From the NCBI RefSeq assembly GCF_000485595.1, contig NW_014577088.1, positions 1,032,337-1,069,037 on the forward strand: 36,701 bases of DNA, read 5' to 3'. Below, piece by piece: positions 1 through 10,096 of the stretch (the stretch's first letter is position 1; every line of letters starts with the position of its first letter). The DNA comes from Priapulus caudatus (lineage: Eukaryota; Priapulida; Priapulimorpha; Priapulimorphida; Priapulidae). The notes under the pieces were generated by a model, which was given only the letters and a program-made list of their open reading frames with translations, had not been told where the DNA came from and searched no databases. Made by a program: the position numbers and the translations under genes.

Positions 1-105
1 CGCTACGTATATTGTCACTATGTATATGTGTATATATAGAAACAACGTAGCTTTGTAAAAAAAAAAAACGTGACGCAGTACGTTTTGTAAAATAAAAGCC
101 GAAAA

Positions 106-1082
106 TCTGGTAATTAATTAAACCATTCGTGCTTCAATAAACTAAAAATTCACAGAAATCATAGCTAAGACATGTGTTTATATGTATCTATAATTTTAGA
201 AATGTAACTCAAATCGTTCGCGAGATATTAGGGAGTTTTATGTATATATGCACTTCTCCTAATTAAACATGTTTATACGCTGAGTAAAAGAAATGTTACG
301 TGTTCAGTGTTTATTGTTTATTGAATTCGAAATTTTTCACAATGCTTCATTTCACTCTAGCTCCCTCTCTCTCTCTCTTTCTTGTAGTCAAATACAAGTT
401 CCCGCTACTTTTCATTTGGTAATTGTCATTGAACATTACACACACCCACACGCGCACACGCAAACACACACGCGCACACGCGTACACGCGCACACGCACA
501 CACGCACACACACGCACGGCACGCACGCGCACACGCACACGCACACGCACACGCACACGCACACACACACACACACACAAACACACACACGGCACGCGCC
601 GCGATTAGTCACCGAACACAAATCTGTTTAACAACAATACGCAGACAAGATTTCGTTTACAATCAATTAGCATATCCAGGAACTGGCTACAAGTATTTCA
701 CACGACGCCGGCTGGCGTGGTAACCAGGTGTGAAGTGCACCTGACGCGGGATGATACCGCGCGTACGTATATTTCTGGTAATTAATTAAACTGTTGCTTC
801 AATAAAGTCAAAATTTACAGAAATCATAGCTATGACATGTGTTTATATGTATCTAGAATTTTAGAAATGTAACTCAAATCGTTCGCGAGATATTAGCCTA
901 TGACGATACCGCGCGTATATTAGCCTATATATGACAATACCGCGCGTACGTATATTTCTGGTAATTAATTAAACTATTCGTGCTTCAATATACTCAAAAT
1001 TCACAGAAACCATAGCTAAGACATGTGTTTATATGTATCTAGAATTTTAGAAATGTAACTCAAATTGTTCGCGAGATATTAG
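106..1082. repeat. Three dispersed copies of a ~125 bp AT-rich repeat
   Basis: Three near-identical units lie at about 106-231, 774-896 and 956-1082. Each begins with TGGTAATTAATTAAAC and ends with TCGTTCGCGAGATATTAG. The unit includes a segment reading CACAGAAATCATAGCTA followed by ACATGTGTTTATATGTATCTA. The copies share almost every base and lie in the same orientation. The second and third are about 60 bp apart, joined by short sequence containing GATACCGCGCGTA, while the first is separated by the CA microsatellite. No open frame is conserved. This could be a local tandem duplication or a fragment of a dispersed family. Confidence 0.85.
436..600. repeat. CA/CG-type dinucleotide microsatellite
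   Basis: Imperfect (CA)n with interspersed CG steps (ACACACGCGCACACG patterns). All overlapping open frames here encode only alternating His-Thr-Arg or Val-Cys residues and are composition artefacts. Confidence 0.95.
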
Positions 1083-1468
1083 AGTTAGTACACGAGTTAG
1101 CCGGCGAACCGAGCTCACCGATCTCCAGGCGCGTCAACCCATCTCACGAATCGAGCTCATGCACCGATCCCCAGACGCGACAACTCGCCACACGTACCAA
1201 GTTGGCAGGTGAACCTAGTTGACACGTGAGCGGATATCATCATGTAAATATGACAAAATTGTGTTGCTTGTTAATTGCCAGACATGTGAAAATGTCATGT
1301 TAAATGTTTCACTGTCAAAAGTGGGGAATTGGATAGATAGTTTTCCTGTGAACGATTTTATGATGTGAGGATGAATGATGAAGTGATCCTGTGAGGATGT
1401 ATGAAATATGATAGTGCAAATTATTAAGATAGCTGATAAATTGTGACGGTGCATATTGAGTTATTCAG

Positions 1469-1554
1469 TTGATTATGTTACTTGAAGGTGTTGTGCTGGA
1501 CGCTCTCACAGAGAAAGAGGGCCCAATACATTCGGCTTTCCTCGCCTACTACAG
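1469..1554 (+). CDS. PPP1R36: PPP1R36 exon a (first visible)
   Basis: The acceptor is TTATTCAG and the frame is LIMLLEGVVLDALTEKEG..., residues 1-28 plus two bases. The donor AG|GTGCAA is weak. The exon enters in phase 0 and leaves in phase 2. Its fit with exon b (AYY-S-SEQCDALL) supports it. The acceptor is the least certain splice site, because GAAG at 1487 is an alternative. Confidence 0.7.
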
Positions 1555-2316
1555 GTGCAAATGTGACAGAAGAATGGTAGTTTAATGTTAGACTCCTACA
1601 GTAGATGAAAAATGCACAAATGCATTGCAAACCTGTCTCAATAGTTTTCATGTGTATTTTTGATGCTGTGGCTGTAGAAAATCTTAGTTAATGTGGGTGG
1701 CATAGCCAAAGGTTTTGACAAATAATTATCTGGAGTACAGCTAAATTCTGGCATTAGATCAGGCATTTGATAGTTGTTGGACCCAACTTTTGGAAATCAT
1801 TTTAACGTTCGTAAAACATCATCCCTGCCATGTAGTAGTACGAGTACTCACTTTAATTTATACTGCTCTATAGATATTGTGCGTAATATAGAGTATATAT
1901 GGAATCTTCTATTGCATAATACGTAATGAACTGTGAGAACAGCTGTATGGTTGTACGTATACACTGCCTGTATTGCTCATCCCTTGACCAGCAGATAAGT
2001 ACTGACTTATACAAAAGAAAGTCACGTCAAGAAATAACAATGTACAGTTTTTGACAAGGACCATGAAGAGAGAGAGCGAGAGAGAATATGTGTGTGTGAG
2101 AGTTTATACATGTGCATTTCTTTCTGGCAGTTCGGAGCAGTGTGATGCCCTACTGGTTTCCCTGCAGCAACACTTCCACTGGTTCTTTCAAAGAGTCGAT
2201 GTTGAGGAGCAGCAGGCTAACATGCCAGTGTACGTGAATTCTCTCTCCCTCCCTTCTCTCATCCACTTCCCCCGGCCTCCTTTCCTCTCCTACCCTACCC
2301 CTCCACTCTGTCTCTG

Positions 2317-2355
<39 letters not shown>

Positions 2356-2379
2356 TTCCTCTCCTACCCTACCCCTCCA

Positions 2380-2460
<81 letters not shown>

Positions 2461-5400
2461 GGCCTCTCTCTCTCTCTTCTTGCATCTCGCTTTCTCCTTC
2501 TTGCCTTCCATCTCCCTTCCTCCCTTCCTACCTTTGTTTCCCCCTGCATCTCTCTCATGTTACAAGCCATGCATGCATGTATTTAAAAATCTGGGCATAT
2601 AATATTAATAACACTTTTTCACAACAAAATCTTATTTTATATGTTATTTCAAATCGAAAAGTCCACCTGGAGCTGCCGAGAAACAGGAATTGATTGAGAT
2701 AGAAGCCAATCTGGAGAAAAGCTTGAAGCGAGTAGGTGAGACATATGCCACCATTATCCTGGGTTTGGGAATGAGCAAGCAACATCACATGGATTGTGGC
2801 AGGTCAGTACGTGCTCCTACACAGGGTTCTTATGGGTGCTTGAAAACCTGGAGAGTTTGGGGATTTTAAAATTACATTTTTTTGGTCTTGAACGTACTGG
2901 AAAATGTGCTATTATTGTGTTATATTATGTTTTTTGTTGTATTTATGTTTATTATAAATTGTGTACAATTTTATAAGTTGATAATAATAAGTTCATATAT
3001 ATTATAAATTAAGGTATTGAAGATGTAGCAATCTGTACTCTATGAGAAGCAATAAAACTTAATTAAAACGTAAATTGCTTAAATATTGGGGTCATGGAAA
3101 ATTCTCATACCACTGTTTTGCCTCGTTGTACGAACCCGTTTATACTTCTCATATGTTTATTATACTATTGCTGAAACATCAAACTTTTAGATGTCAATAT
3201 TGTGTTTTTAAGAATATCTGATATTTTATTAATAGATTGCTTGATTCCCAAATGTGTTGACTGATTTATCAATTCAATTCGATATATGTAAAATTTAATG
3301 CAATTCAATGTTCGATATGTAATGATCATATTTAATCAGTGTAGTAATATATGTATAATGTAGTGCGGTTGCAAATAAAAAATTTACATATATATCTAAT
3401 AATTATGCAATAAATAATATAAGGAACCATTCACCTATAGTAAAATCTAAACGTTGAATTTTTATATTCATAATTTTGTTAAGGTCAAGAGTATCTTCTA
3501 CACATAGAGACAGAACAACATTTGAGGTGTGTTAAAAATGTCATTTTGACATTGCATTTATTTCGTCTTTCTTTTATTAGAAATATTTAGCTCTGCTAAC
3601 ACAGCAAATTGCAAAGTTTGCAATTATACGTGTCTACGGTAAGAGATCAATGGTTGGTGCACCTGGGGTATCGCTCTGCCTTCATTCGTGTTCAATCTAC
3701 GATCTCGTGTAAGATCCACTTAGGGATTTAACCTTTCACTGATGATGATAGTGTCGTGTGATTGACCTTGAAGAGGGTTGCCGTAGCTGTCTCTGATCGA
3801 ATGAATATAGTGCATCCAATGCATCTGTCGAAATGATGCTAGAGTTATATTACATCTTGTCAGGAGCGTATTAAGTAATTAAGAGCGTATAGTAAGCATA
3901 CTTAATGTTTATTTGTGTTCGCAGTTGTTATACTTGTTCTGTGCTAATGTCATCAACGTCACATTCAGACGTCGTGACAGCGAAGCCATTGGTGTGGAGA
4001 TTGGAAAGTGAGTTAATTCTTAATTACATGAGGTGTCGGTCACTACATCGTTTTTCTGCACGTCATTCTTACTTTTTTCTCACATGTCTTTCTACTCTGG
4101 TGCTACTGTAACTAACTCTACTGTTACTTGATGTGAAGGTACAATAATTTTTTAGGATGTTTTAGAGGCAATATTTTGTATGAGCATGCATAGTGACATG
4201 AGCAATTGCAACAAAGCCTGCTGAGTATGAAGTTAAACTAATTAACTTTTATCAGTTATAACTAATCACATCGAGTGACATGCACACAAACGCGAGACAA
4301 TAAACCTACCGTGTATGACCTAATTGAACTAAACAATTCTGAAAGCAAACATGACAATCATTGATTGACATGGGCACATCACTGAACCTGTGTTGTTAGT
4401 GGAGAGTGGTGCCTCGTATGTGTTTTGCTTTACAAGTTCTACATGATTTATGAGATAACTTCTTTGAGTATTACACAATCTTGAATATTGTTATCGCAGT
4501 AGTAAAACACACAAACGTTATTTTTGCTCAGAATTCTGAGATCCGACATGTTCAACCCAGCACTCAGGGTTAGCAGAGAGGGGACAGTATTTCCATCCAA
4601 CACGCAAACAGAACATATCAAGTCATGCACTGCCACTGTGTAAGTAGCATACAGCTTCTGTCCCAGCGTCTTCCAACTTTGTTTACAGCTCTGCTAAAAC
4701 TTCCTGTAAGCAAACTATGGTCTTCTGCTGGTTTTCACAGAATCCTTTTGAAAGGGCTTATCCCAGCTCCATCCAGGCTATTGCCACATCTTCCATTTAC
4801 CTCTTGCCTTATTTTCCTTTTCTCCTACTGCTTCAAGTATATTATCCAATGTATTACTGATTTAACTGCTTTCATACCAGAAACTAACACAACTGATATA
4901 ACATGTTTATTTGTAAAAGAGCAGTTACTATAATGGACTAATTTCACTGTACAAATTAATTACATACTATTTGTAATAAAATGTGTTCCCATCATTTTGC
5001 AGGAAAAGAGCGTCAGTAAAAACTATCATGTAGTAAGTATTATCAAGATGCACTAGCTCTTACCATAGATTCACATGCACATACTCATTTACCGACAAGG
5101 ACCGGACATATGCTAGAATGAAGCCATACTTGTTGCAGTCAGAAGTCACCAGCTCTCCGCTCGCTGCTACCATCAAGCAAGGAGCAAGCTCCATGGCTTT
5201 TCCACACTAGATTCCTGCATGGACAGCCAGGGCTTGAAAAGAGGTAGATATCAGGAGTGTGCGATGGTAGAAAGGCTAGGAATAGTCGAATGTTGCAGTT
5301 CAAGTACCACAATAGTAAAGCACTAAACCTTTTAATGCTAAGTAATGTCACTTTCGTTTTGCAGATTCACTTCATCGATGCACGATGACGATGATGGTGA

Positions 5401-6691
5401 CAATAGCACTTACATCATACCAGATAAGTAAGTATGCAAAAGTAATAGAAATAAGATGAAGGTATATGCATTCTCATGACACACAGCAAGGTTCGGTTTG
5501 GCGAGTCCGACTGATTTTATTAAGAATTTTACGCAACTCGGCAGGGGTGTGGGAGGCCTAATGCCCTAAACACGTAGTACGCGCTTGCATGTATGTATGT
5601 AACATGCATGTAACCAAAGACCATATGCACCCAATTGCACTGTGTTTGCAGGTGAGTACATGTCTTACCAGACCGTACATGCATTGCAAACCCGTGAAAT
5701 GAGTGATTGATGATATTTATCACTCGCGAGATCAAAACATTACAATACCTGCCGAGTCGTATGTGGCCGATTGGAGCAGTTGTCGCTAGTATCGCTACAC
5801 AAAATACGTTTGCAAAGATGTGACAGCATGCCGAAAAGCTTCCATACAACGTTGAATACAATTTACACCAATACGACAGTAAACAGCTATAAACTGATTT
5901 TGGTAGACGATGCGAATAATACAGGTACGAAATAAGCTCAAGAACGTATACTTTTGTATTTATGCCAAAGTTTGAAGGAAAAAATCAGTAAAAATGCAGT
6001 AAAATACGTGTCAAGCTCCTTTATGATTATTTACTCCTGATATATGTATAATATATATATATTATATATATATATATCATTTAAGAATGCATGTTGTTTA
6101 TGGACGATTGTGAGAGGGCCCTGGAAGGGGTTGTACCCCCTGCCAATACATCAATTTTTTACACAAAATAACGTTATATATCTGGACACTAATGGGAGGG
6201 TTTCACCCAATGAAAAGAGTGAAAAGAAATCAGAGGGATATAGATAAAGCTGGAAATTATAACATTTTGGAGGATTTGTGGGATGTCGCATATTACCTTT
6301 AGCACCACGCACATGCGTGCGTTTGTGTGTCTGTTTGCGTACATGTATGTTGTTGCTGGTGTGCGTGTGTGTGTGTGTGTGGGCGTGCGTGCATGCGTGC
6401 GTGCGTGCGTGTGTGTGTATGCGCGCGTGCTGAGTTTATGCGTATGTATTTGTTCATGGTATTAGATAGAGTAAATTTAGACTATTGCTTTATGTCCACC
6501 CCTATACACACGCATGCATGAATGTATGCATGCGCAGTCTCTCTCTTCCTCTCTCTTTGTATTTGTCTAATATCTACATCTACCATTGCAGGATAGGTAT
6601 TGTAGGCGAACCATTGAGCTTGTTCCACTCTTCCACACTTTCCCCAATTGATGCGGAGTCTGAGAATAATGGTGAACCGACATCTGAATAA
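1469..6691 (+). CDS. PPP1R36: PPP1R36-like protein phosphatase 1 regulatory subunit, C-terminal part, ten exons
   Basis: I joined ten exons: 1469-1554, 2131-2229, 2662-2802, 3484-3526, 3925-4007, 4532-4639, 5003-5032, 5139-5243, 5365-5427 and 6592-6691. They total 858 nt, giving 285 residues plus a stop with no internal stop. Every junction uses GT-AG, and all introns are phase 2 except the one after exon 4 (phase 0). From memory of the family (Pfam PPPI_inhib), the following match: an ILGLGM..QHHMDCGR block (residues ~93-109), SSTHRDRTTFE (113-123), a TFRRR...EIGK.LRSDMFNPALR stretch (136-163), VKRASVKTI (187-195), QKSPALRSLLPSSKE (198-212) and IGIVGEPLSLF (254-264). Residues 238-241 are a DDDD run. 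The human protein is about 420 residues, so the N-terminal third is missing; its exons must lie upstream of 1469. The family is known to bind the PP1 catalytic subunit and is best known from testis and ciliated tissue. I see no clear RVxF motif in this part. The identification rests on recalled motif order, not on a database search. Confidence 0.88.
2131..2229 (+). CDS. PPP1R36: PPP1R36 exon b
   Basis: The acceptor TTTCTTTCTGGCAG is strong. The exon encodes SEQCDALLVSLQQHFHWFFQ and then RVDVEEQQANMP. I placed the donor at GT|GTACGT because only this choice gives the phase-2 end required by exon c; neighbouring GT sites at 2228 and 2234 are alternatives. Just downstream is a long CT microsatellite. 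Confidence 0.8.
2310..2483. repeat. CT microsatellite inside PPP1R36 intron
   Basis: Long (CT)n with two copies of a CCTCTCCTACCCTACCCCTCCACTC-like spacer. It lies in the intron between exons b and c. The long frames over it encode only Ser-Leu or Arg-Glu and are not genes. Confidence 0.95.
2662..2802 (+). CDS. PPP1R36: PPP1R36 exon c
   Basis: The acceptor (ATCGAAAAG) has a poor pyrimidine tract but is the only AG nearby. The donor AG|GTCAGT is good. The exon encodes an amphipathic, probably helical E/K-rich stretch (residues ~67-85) leading into the conserved ETYATIILGLGMSKQHHM block. Confidence 0.82.
3484..3526 (+). CDS. PPP1R36: PPP1R36 exon d (43 bp)
   Basis: A short exon between TTTTGTTAAG and GAG|GTGTGT that encodes SRVSSTHRDRTTFE. 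It completes the split Arg codon from exon c and ends in phase 0, matching exon e. Confidence 0.82.
3925..4007 (+). CDS. PPP1R36: PPP1R36 exon e
   Basis: The acceptor is TGTGTTCGCAG and the donor is AA|GTGAGT. The exon encodes LLYLFCANVINVTFRRRDSE and then AIGVEIG. The aromatic/hydrophobic run followed by FRRR and an acidic EIG is a hallmark order in this family. Confidence 0.85.
4532..4639 (+). CDS. PPP1R36: PPP1R36 exon f
   Basis: The acceptor is TTTTTGCTCAG. The exon encodes ILRSDMFNPALRVSREGTVF and then 15 more residues. The donor GT|GTAAGT is strong. Without splicing the frame would stop at TAA 4641-4643, so the donor is required. Confidence 0.85.
5003..5032 (+). CDS. PPP1R36: PPP1R36 exon g (30 bp microexon)
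   Basis: A 30 bp exon with a strong acceptor (CATTTTGCAG) and a consensus donor (TA|GTAAGT). It enters and leaves in phase 2 and encodes KRASVKTIM plus a split Val and a split Tyr. Basic residues followed by VKTI precede the conserved QKSPAL of exon h, as expected for the family. Confidence 0.82.
5139..5243 (+). CDS. PPP1R36: PPP1R36 exon h
   Basis: The acceptor is ACTTGTTGCAG and the donor is AG|GTAGAT. The exon encodes QKSPALRSLLPSSKEQAPWL and then FHTRFLHGQPGLEK. The SPAL.SLLP.SKE...LF block is one of the most recognisable parts of the family. Confidence 0.87.
5365..5427 (+). CDS. PPP1R36: PPP1R36 exon i
   Basis: The acceptor is CGTTTTGCAG and the donor is AA|GTAAGT. The exon encodes FTSSMHDDDDGDNSTYIIPD, an acidic variable linker before the last conserved motif. 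Confidence 0.83.
5428..6591 (+). other. PPP1R36 last intron, 1.16 kb, with GT and TA arrays
   Basis: The longest intron in the visible part of the gene. It holds a short TA run (6048-6077), a GT/GCGT microsatellite (about 6361-6428) and otherwise unremarkable AT-rich sequence. No frame here fits the flanking exon phases. Confidence 0.7.
6592..6691 (+). CDS. PPP1R36: PPP1R36 terminal exon
   Basis: The acceptor is CTACCATTGCAG. The exon encodes IGIVGEPLSLFHSSTLSPID and then a short acidic tail ending in TAA at 6689-6691. The GIVGEPLSLF motif is the conserved C-terminal signature I recall for the family. Confidence 0.87.
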
Positions 6692-6692
6692 A
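6687..6692 (+). terminator. Candidate poly(A) signal overlapping the PPP1R36 stop codon
   Basis: AATAAA occurs at 6687-6692 and contains the TAA stop. Another AATAAA lies at 7098-7103. If the first is used the 3' UTR would be only tens of bases long. The sequence alone does not decide between them. Confidence 0.35.
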
Positions 6693-7284
6693 TGTCTTAA
6701 TTGTAGCAAACAAACTTCTGACATTCCACTTTCTATTTTATTCCTCACGCGGTGGATCTCTGCTCTCAGGCTAAAAACGCTACAATAATACTAACTCTGT
6801 AACTAAACAAATTGTTCGTTTATGTAAATTACAACCGTTAAAAAGGCTGTACAGCGCTGCCACTTATCACCATCTAGTCATTACCGCCTATATGTTTATA
6901 ACGGTGTAGTTTGCTGCTTCAACCATGTTCTGAAAATTAGGATAACTGTTGCAATGCAATAGCATTAGGAAATGACAACAGATGGCGCTGCATGATGCAA
7001 TCTTGTAGTCTGGGCTCTGGTCTGTGTAAAGTGTGGATACGGACAGCATTGCAGCAAGCGGTAATTGAAATAGTGTACTTATATTGCGTTTTGATAAAAT
7101 AAAAATGAATGCATCAAAGAAATATTAAATGAATATTTGTGGGTAGAGTTGGATGCGGAATCGTCTTGAGTAGCAAGGATTTTGACGGCAGATCAGTGTG
7201 TTGGAGCATGTAACAAAAAGGGCGCAAAAAGTATCGTGATCTTGAGCACAGTCACTTCAAACGTTTCAATAATAAAATGATGGC

Positions 7285-7400
7285 AAATAAACACGAGATG
7301 TATTTACTATCAATTAAAGTGTTAATGTTTCTCTACTCTCTTTTTCGCCTATTATAGTAATGTTTCTGTAAATTCTGTTCAAATGCTCCTCTACAACACG
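7285..7400 (+). repeat. Solo arm related to the 22.1 kb foldback element
   Basis: The stretch AAACACGAGATGTATTTACT ... TTAATGTTTCTCTACTCT ... TTCGCCTATTATAG ... GTAAAT ... TGCTC ... CAACAC matches, in order, the left arm at 22155-22275. Only one arm is seen here, followed directly by a TA microsatellite. Confidence 0.6.
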
Positions 7401-7447
7401 TTCACCACGCGAACGCCGCTTTGCACAAACGACAAAATGATTATTCT

Positions 7448-7469
7448 TATATATATATATATATAGGTA

Positions 7470-7517
<48 letters not shown>

Positions 7518-7534
7518 TATATATAGAGAGAGAG
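7448..7534. repeat. TA microsatellite
   Basis: Nearly uninterrupted (TA)n with two embedded ATATAGGTATAT motifs and a short GA run (7526-7535). Confidence 0.95.
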
Positions 7535-8227
7535 AATAGGTATTATTCTATATAAGGTAGGTACTCTTGCAAACAGCGTGTCAAATCTGCTCATTCGTGC
7601 GATTAGTTGCAATATACTCGTAATTTCTGTCATTCATTGCAAGCACACCCACGGGTTTTTCGTGAAAGCTCGTGTGGCGCAAAGCAGCTTACGATGCTGC
7701 AGTAATTAACATCAGGGTTTATAGTTGTAGACGTGCGTACACTAGGGGAAAGTCGAGTTGTGTACACGCGGTGTGTAACGGCTGTAAAACGACATATAGT
7801 AAAGCGCAGCGCGTCTCGAAGGATCGGCTGGCGATGATGCAAGCAGATGTGTGTGCATTTGAGTTTAATGTTAACATCGCTGGCCCCATGGCTACTGCGA
7901 TGGTTATTAACAACCATAAATATTCTATAAAGAGTGCCTATATGCGTCACACCTGAAGTAGAGCAGCCACGCTTGCACAGGTGGTGCAGATGGAGATGGC
8001 ATATTATAGGTCCGGGATTATGTTGGTATTCCGTCATGAGCCGTGTGTGATTTTCCGAATATGTGAGGATCTGCCACCATCAGCAATATGCACCCATAGT
8101 TACCTACTTAGTATAAGGACTTTTGTAATGGGTAACGAATGGTATCAGCCAATGATATGCAAGGATGAGATGCTTAGAATCAAGAGCGTATAAAGAAGGA
8201 ACTATCCGGCCGGATCCCCAATTTTTC

Positions 8228-8283
8228 AAAGTTCCGGTTCCGGCCGGAACCCTTCAGGAACAGTCGGCTGGAACCGGAACTTT
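8228..8283. repeat. GGTTCCGGCCGGAACC-type hairpin
   Basis: The arm AAAGTTCCGGTTCCGGCC (8228-8245) pairs with GGCTGGAACCGGAACTTT (8266-8283), 17 of 18 bases. Its left flank contains a further CCGGCCGG. Confidence 0.8.
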
Positions 8284-8763
8284 TTCCTAATTTCATTTCT
8301 ACTACAAGCGTCATCAAGATCAAAAGATCAGTCACTGAATGTAGTTGAGCGTCAATAGAGTCAACTTGCTGACAATATAGTGTTAACAACTTCACACTAT
8401 TCTCCCCCGAAAACGTTTGCCACTTGAACATCGGCTAACTAACTGAACTGAACCTAACTGATGTTAGGTGATTCAAGTGATTTTCTTTTAAAATAAAATA
8501 CTCTTAGAGCCACAGGAATGGCATCTGTTTGTTAGTTGAAAATAATTGACTAAAACCAGGGATACTGCAACATGCAGGTTTTGCTACACAATTCGCTCGC
8601 GAATAAGATTCCAGAATTATGCACTGTAAGCAGATGATTCATACACCTAACAACCATCCTGTAATTAGAACTTTGTACGGAGTGCGGAGTCGATTTTCCA
8701 CGAAGTGCGGCGTCAGTCTAAAGCGCCGCCCTATGTGCTGCGTGCGGTGACCCTGCCGATGAA

Positions 8764-8801
8764 GCCACAGACTAACGAATAGTATTCGTATTAGTCTGTG
8801 G
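8764..8801. repeat. Short hairpin, CCACAGACTAA arms
   Basis: CCACAGACTAACGAATA pairs with TATTCGTATTAGTCTGTGG, allowing a 2-base bulge. The loop is minimal. It could be a recent inverted duplication or a small cruciform. Confidence 0.75.
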
Positions 8802-9997
8802 TGAAGCCTCAGTGGACTGGCATTCACTACGCACGCGGCTGTATCGCTCGTATACGATCTTTTGTGATGTATGAATTCTCGTGTCATGTGGACATACAGT
8901 CTGCTACTTTGGACGTTGCTACGAAGTAAATGAACTGGAATCGTTATAGTTTTGTTTGATTGAGCACGCAGCCATATGTTTATGTTTCCCCCTATGCTGT
9001 ATAGCCGTGCAATGTCGCTACGCTTATCGAACAGCCGTGCTCTGTTGTGATATTGCTCTGAATATAGTATTCACGAGCATTTTACACGTATATTGTGCGT
9101 TACTCTGCATGTACTCCCCTTAGGCGTGTATAGTATTGTTTGATATGCTGTGTACAGGACGTTGACCTTCACACTGTCATGTGTACTTAATCTGGCGTCC
9201 CCTGTTATAATGTTTGCGTCCAACAGGATACTGAATTCCCCTGCTCCCCCGCACGGGTTATATACCGGCATTCAGCACCCCTTGCTAATGCACCCGGCTT
9301 CACACATACGGCGTTCATCGGTACTCAGTATATCTCTGTATACGAACACATTAGGTGCGTCCGCGTCTGCCCGAGCTTTCGAAATGTCGATTTTCTTCCT
9401 GAAAAATATTTTTATGCGCGTCTGCTTCAAAACTGACTGCTGTCAAGATTTGACTAAACTGCTCGTCGGCGGCGCTTCCGCCGGATTCCTTCTAATGACT
9501 TCCTCGCAATACTGACATTGCCGTGCCTGAGCGATGAGGGGAGGATGCGGCGTGGGAGAGAGACGCGCGCAGAGTAATGCGGCGGCGGTATGTTATGTGT
9601 GCTCCCGGGAGATGCATGGCTGTCAATGGCACCGCCATCGCTGCGCTGCTGCTACGTTATACGTAATACTGTTAATACTTGTAATACGTTAATACTGCCG
9701 TCGTTATTGGGTGCAAGCTCGCCACTACCCTCTCCCAGCTCCGCGTGATCAGCTGTGTCTGATTTTTTTGTAACCGCGTGCTTTGCAGTCATATTTACTC
9801 GGCTTCTTGACATTTTGTACTCGCTTTGAAGTTTCTCGTCGTGCGCTATAAGTAGACTAGACGCTACGTATTATCGTGTGGGATTTTATATGGAAACCAT
9901 GCTTCTCGCTGCGACAAACCACACGTAAACGCATCAAGTTCACCATCTCGCTGTTGGGGTTATTTTTAATAAAAAATACAAGCGCAAACGGTGGCTA

Positions 9998-9999
<2 letters not shown>

Positions 10000-10042
<43 letters not shown>

Positions 10043-10096
10043 AGTAGATAATAGGGAATTTCTACTAATAGGGAATTATCTACTTCTGATATATAT
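10000..10096. repeat. TA array ending in a perfect 22 bp inverted repeat
   Basis: The array at about 10000-10038 runs into ATATATCAGAAGTAGATAAT. The reverse complement, ATTATCTACTTCTGATATAT, lies at 10075-10094. The 22-base spacer contains two AGGGAATT copies. Confidence 0.85.

Noticed and set aside
2555-2788. Minus-strand 77-codon frame
   Set aside because: It is the antisense shadow of PPP1R36 exon c.
4625-4933. 102-codon + frame inside PPP1R36 (LLSQRLPTLFTALLKLP...)
   Set aside because: At first it looked like the conserved SPAL.SLLP block, but it needs a 15 bp intron or a frameshift; the exon at 5139-5243 fits the motif and the phase properly.
5529-5861. Minus-strand 110-codon frame in the last PPP1R36 intron
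   Set aside because: No recognisable domain and unremarkable composition; length is within chance for this base composition.
9071-9271. Minus-strand 66-codon frame in a segment that looked LTR-like
   Set aside because: No paired LTR, primer-binding site or pol sequence found in the window.
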